This document shows, piece after piece, positions 8,863-17,102 of a DNA stretch of 54,259 nt; positions within the stretch are counted from its first letter, which is position 1; each line of letters begins with the position of its first letter. Location: assembly GCA_041940385.1 (NCBI GenBank), contig JBGTSD010000010.1, positions 1 through 54,259 on the forward strand. The letters run 5' to 3'. Position numbers and translations under genes: made by a program. Source of the stretch: JACVCK01 sp041940385 (GTDB taxonomy: Bacteria; Planctomycetota; Phycisphaerae; Phycisphaerales; UBA1924). The notes beneath the pieces were generated by a model. The model searched no databases, had not been told where the DNA came from, and saw nothing but the letters and a program-made list of their open reading frames with translations.

Positions 8863-10827
8863 ATGAGAGCGACGATCCTGACCCGTGTGTGCCTCGGCGC
8901 CGCCGCGCTGATGGCGGCCAGCGGCGCGGCCCTGGCCATCAACTTCGACCCCACCACCCAGGCGGGTCAGTACGACCAGACCAAGGCCGCCGTGCGCGTG
9001 CGCGGCGCCAACGGCGCGTTCAACGCCGTGAAGGTCTGGGCGCCCTTCATCCTCGACGAGACCGACGCCGGCTTCAACGCCGCCGTCGTCGAGACCGACG
9101 CCAACGGCCTGCCCTACGGCGCCGTCACCACGTTCTTCGGCGGCGCCAGCACGACCGCCGTCCGCACCGTCACCGCGTTCGGCACCACCGACGCCGCCAA
9201 CGGCGGTCGCTCCAACAACGTCTTCATCAACGAAGGCCCGGTCAACAAGAGCAACTCCTTCGGCGCCATGCTGCCCGACGGCACCGTCGTCTGGCGCGCC
9301 AACTTCAGCACCGCGGCGCCGGCGCAGAACAACATCGAGTGGATGCCCATCGCCTGGCCCGCCAACACCGGCGCGCCCCCGGCCAACGGCAGCCGCGTCT
9401 TCGGCGCCTTCGCCGGCATCGACGGCCTCCCCGGCAACGTGTTCCTCGGCACGCCCGGCGCCGAGAAGCGCGGCACGAATCTCTTCGTCGCCGTGACCAC
9501 GTTCGATCCCAACGCGCAGGACGTTCCCAGCGGCGCCAATGTCTGGGGCAACGCGCAGGCCGGCGGCGTCAATCCGAACGCCCCGGTGGACTCCTGGCTC
9601 TCGCTCAACGTTCCGGTCCCGACGATTCCGCCGGGCGAGACCGCCGGTGACTCGCGTCAGACCCAGCCGATGATCAAGAACACCAAGCTGCCCTGCGACA
9701 CCAGCGGCGACGGCACGCTGCACGTCGCCTTCGGCGTCGGCTTCTCCGGCGGCTCTCCGTTCACCGGGGGCGCCAGCCGCTTCCTCTACTTCATCGTCGA
9801 CAAGGTCGACGGCTCCAACTTCACCAACGGCTTCGCCTTCATCGACGCCGACGGCGACAACAACCTCAACACCGCCAACCCCGACCAGCGCTTCGTCGAC
9901 CACCAGGCCACCGGCGGCGGCGGCGAGCCGTTCGTCGGCGGGCTGTTCGACATGAACAAGTGCGGCGAGGTCGTCGTTGTGTGGGAAGACCGCTCGGTCA
10001 CGCCCCGCGCGTACGAGGTCCGTCTCTATCGCCCGATCTACGACACCAATTCCTGCTCGATCACCGGCTACAGCGCCCCGGTCGTGGTCGCCCGCGCCGG
10101 TCAGGACACCATTCAGAACAACGTGCAGAACACGTTCCTCGACAACTCGCAGAACCCCCCGGCGCCGTTCACCGATTCGCTGAGCCCGTTCTCGGGCGTC
10201 TCGATCGACGACAACGGCAACGTCGCTTTCGTCGGCGTCACCGAGCAGTTCTCCGAGATCCGCGACGTCAACAACGACCAGATCCCCGACGGCCCGGTCC
10301 TCCTCAACACCACCAACGACCTCTTCTTCTGGGAGCGCAGCAGCCGCTCGCTCTTCTCCGTCGTCAGAGGCGGGCAGAACGGCGACACGCTCAACGACAT
10401 CGCCGGCGCCGATCACCTCAAACTCGGCTTCTTCGCCGTCAACGTCGCCAGCGACACGTTCAACCGCGACGGCCTCTCCGAGACCGGCCGCACGCTCGCC
10501 CTCTCCTTCCGCTCCGGCGGCAACGAGGGCGCGGTCGACACCGACATGGACGGCTTCGATGACAACGGCGGCGTGCTGCGTCCGGGCGGCGCCGAGCAGG
10601 CCGTGCGCGGCATCGTGACCGTCGCCATGGGCGCCTTCGACAACAGCAACCCCCCGTGCGCCGACATCAACTTCGACGGCGTCACTAACTTCGCCGACCT
10701 CAACACCATCCTCGGCCAGTTCAACCAGACGGGCTGCTGCCTCAGCGGCGACCTCGACGGCAACGACGCCGTGAACTTCGGCGATCTCAACCTCGTCCTC
10801 GGCCAGTTCAACACGTCCTGCAACTGA
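8863..10827 (+). CDS. Secreted protein with dockerin-like C-terminus
   Basis: A 654-residue exported protein. ATG at 8863 follows a GAGAGGAGAA ribosome site. The signal peptide ends near AASGAALA (about residue 25). The body contains no catalytic motif I can identify. It is rich in Asn, Asp, Gly and Phe and reads like a repeat-built extracellular beta protein, with blocks such as FIDADGDNN and FVDHQATGGG. The last 60 residues hold two calcium-loop-like repeats, DINFDGVTNFADLNTILGQF and DLDGNDAVNFGDLNLVLGQF, resembling type I dockerin halves. The protein ends TSCN, with a second cysteine just before the first repeat (PPCAD). It shares this tail with five other proteins in the window. Confidence 0.85.
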   Translation: MRATILTRVCLGAAALMAASGAALAINFDPTTQAGQYDQTKAAVRVRGANGAFNAVKVWAPFILDETDAGFNAAVVETDANGLPYGAVTTFFGGASTTAVRTVTAFGTTDAANGGRSNNVFINEGPVNKSNSFGAMLPDGTVVWRANFSTAAPAQNNIEWMPIAWPANTGAPPANGSRVFGAFAGIDGLPGNVFLGTPGAEKRGTNLFVAVTTFDPNAQDVPSGANVWGNAQAGGVNPNAPVDSWLSLNVPVPTIPPGETAGDSRQTQPMIKNTKLPCDTSGDGTLHVAFGVGFSGGSPFTGGASRFLYFIVDKVDGSNFTNGFAFIDADGDNNLNTANPDQRFVDHQATGGGGEPFVGGLFDMNKCGEVVVVWEDRSVTPRAYEVRLYRPIYDTNSCSITGYSAPVVVARAGQDTIQNNVQNTFLDNSQNPPAPFTDSLSPFSGVSIDDNGNVAFVGVTEQFSEIRDVNNDQIPDGPVLLNTTNDLFFWERSSRSLFSVVRGGQNGDTLNDIAGADHLKLGFFAVNVASDTFNRDGLSETGRTLALSFRSGGNEGAVDTDMDGFDDNGGVLRPGGAEQAVRGIVTVAMGAFDNSNPPCADINFDGVTNFADLNTILGQFNQTGCCLSGDLDGNDAVNFGDLNLVLGQFNTSCN

Positions 10828-10862
10828 TCCACCGCCGTCGGCGGCACACCGAATCACCCGGG

Positions 10863-10894
10863 AGGCGAGGGGGGAACTCCTCGCCTTTCTCTTT
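10863..10894 (+). terminator. Intrinsic terminator between dockerin genes
   Basis: The stem AGGCGAGG (10863-10870) pairs with CCTCGCCT (10879-10886) around an 8-base loop and is followed by the pyrimidine tract TTCTCTTT. It lies 35 bases after the stop of the 8863 gene and just ahead of the next start, so the two dockerin genes probably have separate transcripts. Confidence 0.7.
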
Positions 10895-10907
10895 GATCCT
10901 GGAGACA

Positions 10908-12089
10908 ATGCATCCCATGAAGACCAGCCCTGTCAGCGCGTCCCTTCTCGCCCTCGCCGTGCTCGCGGGCGGCGCATCCGCCGGCCAGCCCGCCGGCGTG
11001 CACCTGCGCGTCGCCACGCTCAACGTGAAGGAAGGCATCGGACCGCCGAGCGACTTCACCCACCAGGCGACGGGCAAGTTCATGACGACCAACGACCTCG
11101 ACGGCCCCGGCCCCAACAGCGGCCTCGCGCCCGACATCGTCGCGCTGCAGGAGTGCCGCAGCGACACGAACCTGCTCGCGTTCCGCGACGCGTACCTGCC
11201 CGGCTACACCTACCACCGTATCTCGCAGGTGGACGCGGGCGGCAACTTCCAGTGCCTCTTCGTGCGTGGCGACATCCAGGTCCTCGACGTGGATTCCTAC
11301 TACATCGGCGGGCCGCGCAATCTGCTGCGCGTGACCATGCAGGTCCCCGGCGTGGACGGCGTGCTCACCGTGTACAACGCGCACTTCAAGGCCTTCGGCG
11401 ACGCCTCGAGCGTGGCGCAGCGCCGCGCCAACGCCGATCAGACCGGCCTTGCGATCTACAACGACATCACGCAGGGCCTTGACCTCGACGACAACGGCAG
11501 CCGCGAAACGCCCGCCGGCTCGTCGATCATGCTCGGCGACCTCAACTCCAACAACAACCTCGACACGACGCTTAACGGCCTCTTCACCAATGCCATCAAC
11601 GGCATGCCCACGGGCGTGCTGAACCTCGCGATCGAGACGCTCGGCGGCCAGAACGCCGGCGGCGCGCCGATCCTCACGACGTTCCCATCCTCCAACTCCC
11701 GCCTCGACTACATCTGCCTGAACAACGCCCTCGCCGAGGTCTTCAACGTCGACGGCCAGCCGGGCTTTAGCCAGACCGAGCTGAACTCCATGGGCTTCGT
11801 CTACTACAGCGGCGACGACGCCGGCCGCCAGTCCAACGGCGACTCGACCGCAACATCCTTCGCGACCGATCACCGGCCCGTGGTGTTCGATGTCTACCTG
11901 CCCGCCGAGAGCGCCGGCTGCCCCGGCGACCTTGATGGCGACAACGATGTGGACTTCGCCGACCTCAACACGCTGCTCGGCAACTACAACCTCATGGGCC
12001 CCGGCCTCGCCGGCGATCTCGACGGCGACGGCGACGTGGACTTCGCGGACCTGAACGCGTTGCTCGGCGTCTACAACATGCCCTGCTGA
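10908..12089 (+). CDS. Secreted endonuclease/exonuclease/phosphatase-family protein with dockerin-like tail
   Basis: About 393 residues. Possible starts are ATG at 10908 (GGAGA three bases upstream) and ATG at 10917. The signal peptide ends near GGASAG. The EEP (DNase I-like) fold is shown by LRVATLNVKEG, DIVALQECRSD with the metal-binding Glu, YNAHFKAF, MLGDLNSNNN and the final TDHRPVVFDV. This superfamily hydrolyses phosphodiesters or phosphomonoesters with a divalent metal; an extracellular nuclease is the simplest reading. The C-terminus carries two dockerin-like repeats, GDLDGDNDVDFADLNTLL and GDLDGDGDVDFADLNALL, opening with CP and closing with YNMPC at the last residue. Nuclease versus phosphatase cannot be decided by eye. 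Confidence 0.88.
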   Translation: MHPMKTSPVSASLLALAVLAGGASAGQPAGVHLRVATLNVKEGIGPPSDFTHQATGKFMTTNDLDGPGPNSGLAPDIVALQECRSDTNLLAFRDAYLPGYTYHRISQVDAGGNFQCLFVRGDIQVLDVDSYYIGGPRNLLRVTMQVPGVDGVLTVYNAHFKAFGDASSVAQRRANADQTGLAIYNDITQGLDLDDNGSRETPAGSSIMLGDLNSNNNLDTTLNGLFTNAINGMPTGVLNLAIETLGGQNAGGAPILTTFPSSNSRLDYICLNNALAEVFNVDGQPGFSQTELNSMGFVYYSGDDAGRQSNGDSTATSFATDHRPVVFDVYLPAESAGCPGDLDGDNDVDFADLNTLLGNYNLMGPGLAGDLDGDGDVDFADLNALLGVYNMPC

Positions 12090-12138
12090 GCCGACGCGCC
12101 CGCGCAGAACCCCCACCGCATCGACGAACCAAAAAGAA

Positions 12139-12170
12139 CAGGGCCCGCCACCGTGGCGGGCCCTGCTTTG
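12139..12170. terminator. Bidirectional intrinsic terminator
   Basis: The 12-base stem CAGGGCCCGCCA (12139-12150) pairs perfectly with TGGCGGGCCCTG (12154-12165) around CCG. AAAAAG precedes it on the plus strand, giving a U-tract for the minus-strand gene at 12229-13011, and CTTTG follows it for the plus-strand gene. It sits between two convergent genes and can serve both. Confidence 0.85.
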
Positions 12171-12228
12171 ATTCGGAAGCGTTGGAACGAATATGGAATC
12201 AACCGATCGGCGCCGGGGCCGAGTTCGA

Positions 12229-13011
12229 TCAGCGGCGGCGGCGGAGGCCGGCCAGGCCCGCGAGGCCGAAGAGGGCCGTCGCGCCGGGCGTCGGGATCAG
12301 CGTGCCGCAGACCGTGACGTTGTCGAACACGAACGCCTCGTCGCCGCCATCGCCTTGGGCGTTGAGGGTGAGCGTCAGCAGGTTGCCCGTCCCCGCGATG
12401 TTGGCGGAGAGCGTCTGGAAGACGTTGCTCAGCAGCGTGCCGTTCATCTCCATCGGGTCGTCGAGCGCGATGACCGCGCCGGACTCGAGCGTGTAGTTCT
12501 GCGACAGATCCTCGCGGACCGTGGAGGTGAACAGCGCCTGCGCGACGCCGCCGTCGATCGAGTACGACCAGTTGTAGAAGTCGAACGCGCCCGACGTGGC
12601 CTCGAAGTCGCCCATCGCGGCCATGTCGATGGCGATCAGCAAGTCCTGATAGCCGGAGATGTCGAACACCCACGACGCCGTCGCCTGACCGCTGGGGTTG
12701 TCGCCGTTGGCAAGGTCAACCGAGCCGAACCAGCGATCGGTCTTCGTCGAGTCGACGATGCCGATCGTGTCGCCGGGGAAACCGGAGTTCGTGTCGTCGA
12801 GGAGCGCGAAGGGAATCGAAGCGCTGACGCCGCGCTGATACACCTCGAAGCCGTCGCCCGGGCTGCTGAACGCGCCGGGGAGCGGATTCTGGCTGAAGGA
12901 AATCAGACGCATCGCGCTGTCGAACGTGTCGAAGGCGAAGCAGTCCACGGGGACGGCGCCGGCCGTGCCTGCAAGCACGAGCGTGGCGCCAACACTGGCG
13001 ACGATCTTCAT
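12229..13011 (-). CDS. PEP-CTERM-type secreted protein
   Basis: About 260 residues, using ATG at 13011 with GGGAGGAG upstream. The signal peptide is MKIVASVGATLVLAGTAGA. The mature part (start VPVDCFAFDTFD, later WVFDISGYQDLLIAIDMAAM and FVFDNVTVCGTL) resembles the lectin-like, choice-of-anchor beta-sandwich proteins that often carry PEP-CTERM tails. The C-terminus is PTPG, 13 hydrophobic residues, then RRRR as the last four residues, which fits a sorting signal processed by an exosortase-type enzyme. No enzyme motif was seen. The gene ends in a strong shared terminator and is transcribed toward the dockerin-tailed EEP gene. Confidence 0.85.
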   Translation of the reverse strand: MKIVASVGATLVLAGTAGAVPVDCFAFDTFDSAMRLISFSQNPLPGAFSSPGDGFEVYQRGVSASIPFALLDDTNSGFPGDTIGIVDSTKTDRWFGSVDLANGDNPSGQATASWVFDISGYQDLLIAIDMAAMGDFEATSGAFDFYNWSYSIDGGVAQALFTSTVREDLSQNYTLESGAVIALDDPMEMNGTLLSNVFQTLSANIAGTGNLLTLTLNAQGDGGDEAFVFDNVTVCGTLIPTPGATALFGLAGLAGLRRRR

Positions 13012-13122
13012 TCGTGTCTCCTCCCTCAAGGGCGCCGACCGCAAGGCCGGCTATAGCGGCTGACAATCACTTCCGGATCGAGATTCCACACTCTCTCCGA
13101 TGGCCGGAGAATAGCGGCGCAC

Positions 13123-13151
13123 ATTCTGCGGGCCCGCGCTCGATCCGTCAA
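13123..13151 (-). promoter_or_regulatory. Candidate sigma-70-like promoter for the 12229-13011 gene
   Basis: Read on the minus strand, TTGACG (13151-13146) is followed after 17 bases by CAGAAT (13128-13123). The match is partial (5/6 and 4/6 to consensus) and the start codon lies about 112 bases downstream. It is positional inference only. Confidence 0.35.
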
Positions 13152-13210
13152 TGTTCCGCCAAGAGGTTTTCCCCCCAAAACCCGGCCCCCAAAGACGGCC
13201 TCACGCACTC

Positions 13211-14335
13211 TTAACGCTCGTCGAGAACGGTCACCACCACGGGGAAATGATCGCTCGGCCCCTGAATCCCCTGCGGCCACCGAACTACCTGCGCTGCAAC
13301 AACTTGCAGATCGTTTGACGGCAGCACGTAGTCCACGCGAAGACGGAATCTCGCGGTGTCGGTCGGGTCCAGGCCGGCCCAGGCGACCTCCGCCGCCGGC
13401 GCCTGGACTCCGGTGAGCCGCGGATGGCGTAAGAGCATGCGCCCCACAGGGTTGTCGCGGCTGTCGCCGGCCTCCGGGTCGGCGTTCAGGTCGCCCAGCA
13501 CGACGAACGACGCGTCCGCCGGGAGGCCGCCGGCGACGCCCGCGTCGTCCACGATCCAGCCGGCCCCGGAGAGGTACTCCGCCCAGAAGCGGATCTCGTC
13601 GTGGTTTCGTCGGCCGTTGCGGTCCTCCTGGCCGTCGAAGACCGGCGGCGTCGGGTGGCTGCACAGCACATGGACCGTTCGGCCCGACGGCAGACGCACC
13701 GGAACATCCCAGTGGGACTTGCTGGACAGGGGCATCCGCTCCAGCGCCGGCGCCGGGTACCAGTCACCCTCGCCATCCACCCCCGGCGGCAGCAGGGCCC
13801 CGGGCATGTCCCGCCAACGGAAGTTCTGGAAGGTCCGGATCCCCGCCTCATCGACCTCGACGCCCTCGCTCACCAGGAGCGCCATGGCGTAGTGACCGGG
13901 GAACTCGCCGTAGCCCCAACTGTCGCCGGCGTACGCACGCCCCGTCGAGCTCGGGTCGGCGTTCCCGCTGCGGTCGAGATCGAAGCCGGAGAACACACCG
14001 GTGTTGGACGGCAGCGCGACGACCTGCATCCGCAGCGGCTCGAGGGGGCCGGCGCCTCCGTCCTGCGGCGTGGCGAGAAAGACCTCGACAAACCGGCGCG
14101 CCGTCGTTCCGTCCTCGCCATCGAACTGGATCTCGTTGAGGAGAACGATGTCGGGCCGGATCTCCTGAAGGATCGCGGCGAGGGCCCGGAGGCGCGGGTG
14201 GTCGGGATCGGCGACGTGCTCGGCGCGGACGTCGTTGACATTGAACGTCGCGATCCGGATCGTGCCGAGCTCGTCGGCGCGGGCGACGGCGGTGGTGGTC
14301 GCGGCGAGGACGAGGGGCAGGATGCGGCGGATCAC
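13211..14335 (-). CDS. Secreted endonuclease/exonuclease/phosphatase-family protein
   Basis: About 374 residues. GTG at 14335 is chosen because it places the signal peptide (IRRILPLVLAATTTAVARA) at the N-terminus and has CGGAG upstream. The open frame extends further upstream without support. EEP-fold motifs are IRIATFNVNDVR, DIVLLNEIQFDGED, VLCSHPTPPVFDG, VVLGDLNADPEAGDSRDN, VDYVLPSNDL and SDHFPVVV, so the metal- and phosphate-binding residues are intact. It has no dockerin or PEP-CTERM tail, unlike the EEP protein at 10908, so it is probably soluble in the periplasm or medium. It lies divergent to and 27 bases from the EamA gene. A role in phosphate scavenging or extracellular nucleic-acid degradation is plausible but unproven. 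Confidence 0.87.
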   Translation of the reverse strand: MIRRILPLVLAATTTAVARADELGTIRIATFNVNDVRAEHVADPDHPRLRALAAILQEIRPDIVLLNEIQFDGEDGTTARRFVEVFLATPQDGGAGPLEPLRMQVVALPSNTGVFSGFDLDRSGNADPSSTGRAYAGDSWGYGEFPGHYAMALLVSEGVEVDEAGIRTFQNFRWRDMPGALLPPGVDGEGDWYPAPALERMPLSSKSHWDVPVRLPSGRTVHVLCSHPTPPVFDGQEDRNGRRNHDEIRFWAEYLSGAGWIVDDAGVAGGLPADASFVVLGDLNADPEAGDSRDNPVGRMLLRHPRLTGVQAPAAEVAWAGLDPTDTARFRLRVDYVLPSNDLQVVAAQVVRWPQGIQGPSDHFPVVVTVLDER

Positions 14336-14362
14336 GGGTGCGGCTCCGGTACGCTGTGCGGC

Positions 14363-14812
14363 ATGAACGCGATCATTCTTGCGGTGTGCGCCGGGCTCTG
14401 CTGGGGGATCGGCGAAGTCTTCACCAAGAGCGTCCTGCACGCCGGCAAGGTGGGGCCGATCACGGCGATCACGGTGCGCTCGACCGTCGCGCTGCCGGTG
14501 ATCTGGCTGGCGTACTTCATCGCGATGAAGGTGGTGAAGTCCGAGCCGACGGGATGGATGCAGGCCGGAGCGCCGACGCTGCTGAAGCTGACGCTCGGGT
14601 CGGGGCTGGTTGCAGGCGCCGCGGCGATGATCTTCTTCTACTCGGCGCTCAGCGTCGGCGACATCTCGCGGGTCAAGCCGGTGGCCTTCTGCCTGGCGCC
14701 GGCGGTGGCGGCGCTGGTCGGCTGGTTCATCCTCGGCGAGCCCGTGACGGCGCGCCGCGTCGGCGCGGTCGCGCTGATCCTCGCGGGCGTGGTGCTGCTC
14801 ACCGGGAAGTAG
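14363..14812 (+). CDS. Small EamA/DMT-superfamily membrane protein
   Basis: A 149-residue integral membrane protein. ATG at 14363 starts directly in the first hydrophobic segment (AIILAVCAGLCWGIGEVFTK). Four or five membrane helices can be traced, ending with ALILAGVVLLTGK. The pattern WGxxxVFTK, then FxxALSVGDISRVKPVAF, then FxLGEPVTARRVGAVALIL is that of one EamA domain. Full-length drug/metabolite transporters have two such domains in one chain, so this single-domain protein would need to dimerise, as small EmrE-like proteins do. The substrate is unknown. Its 3' end overlaps the convergent aldo/keto reductase gene by 14 bases. Confidence 0.85.
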   Translation: MNAIILAVCAGLCWGIGEVFTKSVLHAGKVGPITAITVRSTVALPVIWLAYFIAMKVVKSEPTGWMQAGAPTLLKLTLGSGLVAGAAAMIFFYSALSVGDISRVKPVAFCLAPAVAALVGWFILGEPVTARRVGAVALILAGVVLLTGK

Positions 14813-15602
14813 AGCCGGCGATCGCGCGCTGCGCGGCCTCGACGTTCGAGCGGAGATGCGCGGGGCTGATCGTCCCGATCACCACCGACGAGACTCCCGC
14901 GTGCGAGAAGACAAATCGCAGCGACGCCTCGACGGGATCCTCGCCCGCGCCGGTCGGCGCCAGATGTCCGCTCGCCAGGGCCTTCTTGATGAGCACGCCG
15001 CAGCCATGCCCGTGCGCCGCGGCGATCGCGGGCTCGTCGTCCGTGTAGCCCGGATTGCACGTGAGCATGACGACGTCGCAGCGCTCGGCCGCGAGAACGC
15101 CGCCCTCGGGCGTCTTGGTCGAGACGCCGACGGCGCGAGCTTTGCCTTCCGTTCGGAGCCGCTCGAGCGCCTCGAGCGCGCCGGATCGCTCGATGATCTC
15201 GATGTCGTGGCCGTCGGAGTGCAGCAGCACGATGTCGAGCCGATCGGTGCGCAGGCGGCCGAGACTCTGCTCGACGCTGGCGCGAACGGCGCCGGGGGAG
15301 AAGTCGAACCGCGAGACGCCGCTCTCGAAGTCCTCGCCGGCCTTGGTGGCGATGATCCAGCGATCGCGCCGGCCGCGGAGCAGATTGCCGAGGCGCTCCT
15401 CCGAGGCGCCGTACGCGGGCGCGGTGTCGATGAGGTTGACGCCGAGCGACTCCGCCGTCTCGAGCAGCTCCAGCGCGGCGCGATCGTCAGGTATCTCGAA
15501 CGGGCGCGGATACTTCACGCCCTCGGTGCGCCCGAGCTTCACCGTGCCCAGGCCGATCGGGCCGACGCGGATGCCGGTCTTTCCCAGGGGCCTCAGTGCC
15601 AT
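14799..15602 (-). CDS. Aldo/keto reductase
   Basis: A 267-residue AKR-superfamily protein. ATG at 15602 gives the standard N-terminus MALRPLGKTGIRVGPIGLG. The catalytic tetrad is visible as Asp and Tyr in NLIDTAPAYG, Lys in WIIATKAGE and His in IVLLHSDG. The SSVVIGTISPAHLRSNVEAA region is the usual NADPH-contacting C-terminus. It overlaps the 3' end of the upstream FAD oxidoreductase gene by 10 bases (ATGGCACTGA), so the two are translationally coupled and probably act on related substrates. It is soluble and cytoplasmic. The specific carbonyl substrate cannot be inferred. Confidence 0.9.
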   Translation of the reverse strand: MALRPLGKTGIRVGPIGLGTVKLGRTEGVKYPRPFEIPDDRAALELLETAESLGVNLIDTAPAYGASEERLGNLLRGRRDRWIIATKAGEDFESGVSRFDFSPGAVRASVEQSLGRLRTDRLDIVLLHSDGHDIEIIERSGALEALERLRTEGKARAVGVSTKTPEGGVLAAERCDVVMLTCNPGYTDDEPAIAAAHGHGCGVLIKKALASGHLAPTGAGEDPVEASLRFVFSHAGVSSVVIGTISPAHLRSNVEAAQRAIAGSTSR

Positions 15603-16837
15603 TCCAGGCCCTCCTGCTCCCACGGGAATCGCGCGACGGGCGCGGCGGGCGCCCACGGAATGGGATCGGGTGTCTGCGGAGTTCTCTCCGGCGATCGCTC
15701 GATCGCCTCGAGAGTCTGTTGCGCGACGAGCGGCGCGAAGGCGAGCTTCGACGGCCAGCACACCAGCCCGCCCGCCCACGGCTCGAGCGCGGGGCGCTCC
15801 GGACGCTTGCCCGATTCGGTATTCTGCTCGGCGCGATCAATGTGCATCGTCGCCCATTCGACGCTCGACCAGTCGATCCACGGCGCGAGCGACGCCATCT
15901 CCTTCAGCGCGGCGCGCATCTGCTGGGATCCGCTGCGTTCGATGCCGGACTCGGCAATGCCGCCGCCGATCCACCAGACCATCCGCCCGCCCGCGGTGCG
16001 CTGGCTGGTGACGGTGGCCAGCGGCCCCGACGACATGCCGATCGCGTGCGCATACATCGGCGGGAGGATGTCCTGCCGGACTTCGCGCGCCATCACCATG
16101 TGCAGCGGACGGCGCTGCATCGCGGGCGGCGAGGGCCTGGCGCCGCCGAGCGACCCCGCGGCCCGCGCAAGCAGCGCCTCGTTGCCCTCGCCCGCGGCGA
16201 ACAGGACCACGCCGGCCTTGATCTGCACGACATCGTCGCCCACGCGGCAACGCACGCCGACAAGCCGTCCGGCGAGCGCGTCGAACTCGATCGAATCGCC
16301 GTCCACGCGCAGGCAGTGTCGCTCGTGCGGCGCCGCGAGGGATTCGACCAGAGATCGCGGGTCCAGCACCGGCTCGGGCACGCGGTACACGTCGACGCCG
16401 GCGGGCGCATTCTCAAAAGCGACCGGGCGATCGTGGTCCGCCACGGGCTCCACGCCGGCGCGCAGCGACTTCGACGCGACCAGCCCGGCGATGCGCGAGC
16501 CGATCGCGCGACGCGTCCAGAGGAACTGATGGTCGGAGAGCACGCGGGCGCGACGGAGATCGATCGATCCCTCGCCGCGCAGGCAGGCGCGCCAGACCGC
16601 CGGCATCTCGGCGATCGCCTCCGACGCGTCGCCCACCGCGCCGCCGAGCGCGTACTTCACGCCACCGTGGATGATGCCCTGCGACGCGATCGTCTGTCCC
16701 GCGCCGAGCGCGTGCGCTTCAAGAAGGATGGCGCTGCGGCCGGACGCCCGGACCTGCGCGAGCGACCACAGCCCGGCGATGCCGCCGCCGAGGATCAGGA
16801 GGTCTACGGCGACAGGCCGCGTGGACATGACGGGCAT
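15593..16837 (-). CDS. FAD-dependent oxidoreductase (DAO family)
   Basis: About 414 residues, taking ATG at 16837; ATG at 16828 and TTG at 16864 are also possible, and none has a convincing ribosome site. The nucleotide-binding motif VDLLILGGGIAGLWSLAQV is at the N-terminus, followed by an acidic residue (LLEAH) at the end of the second strand and GAGQTIASQGIIHGGVKYAL, typical of the glycerol-3-phosphate dehydrogenase/glycine oxidase (DAO) fold. VLFAAGEGN is the second FAD contact. It sits first in a two-gene unit with an aldo/keto reductase, overlapping by 10 bases. It could oxidise a hydroxy acid or amine, but the substrate is unknown. Confidence 0.84.
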   Translation of the reverse strand: MPVMSTRPVAVDLLILGGGIAGLWSLAQVRASGRSAILLEAHALGAGQTIASQGIIHGGVKYALGGAVGDASEAIAEMPAVWRACLRGEGSIDLRRARVLSDHQFLWTRRAIGSRIAGLVASKSLRAGVEPVADHDRPVAFENAPAGVDVYRVPEPVLDPRSLVESLAAPHERHCLRVDGDSIEFDALAGRLVGVRCRVGDDVVQIKAGVVLFAAGEGNEALLARAAGSLGGARPSPPAMQRRPLHMVMAREVRQDILPPMYAHAIGMSSGPLATVTSQRTAGGRMVWWIGGGIAESGIERSGSQQMRAALKEMASLAPWIDWSSVEWATMHIDRAEQNTESGKRPERPALEPWAGGLVCWPSKLAFAPLVAQQTLEAIERSPERTPQTPDPIPWAPAAPVARFPWEQEGLEWH

Positions 16838-17102
16838 GGTTCGGGCCGATGTCGAAGGTGTCAAAGAGGAGCGGAAATGGGGCCGCAGAACGCCCTGCCC
16901 CGCTTGTTCGGGTTTTGAACGGGTGAAAATGGGATCATTTTTGTTGCCCCCTTACGGAATTCGGCGTAGACGTTATCTGTTGGGGTGTCGGAGCGCGCGA
17001 TTTTGCGCGTCGCTGCGTCGCCATGTTCAGACCCAATCACGGCCCGGCGCCGGCGAAGATGGAGTGCGCTCGCCGATCCGGCCGGCCTCGGAGAGCCAGC
17101 CC

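Noticed and set aside
16838..17102. Intergenic stretch with AT-rich patch (TCATTTTTGTTGCCC) between divergent genes
   Set aside because: Several weak -35/-10 pairings are possible but none is convincing on either strand, so no promoter was called.
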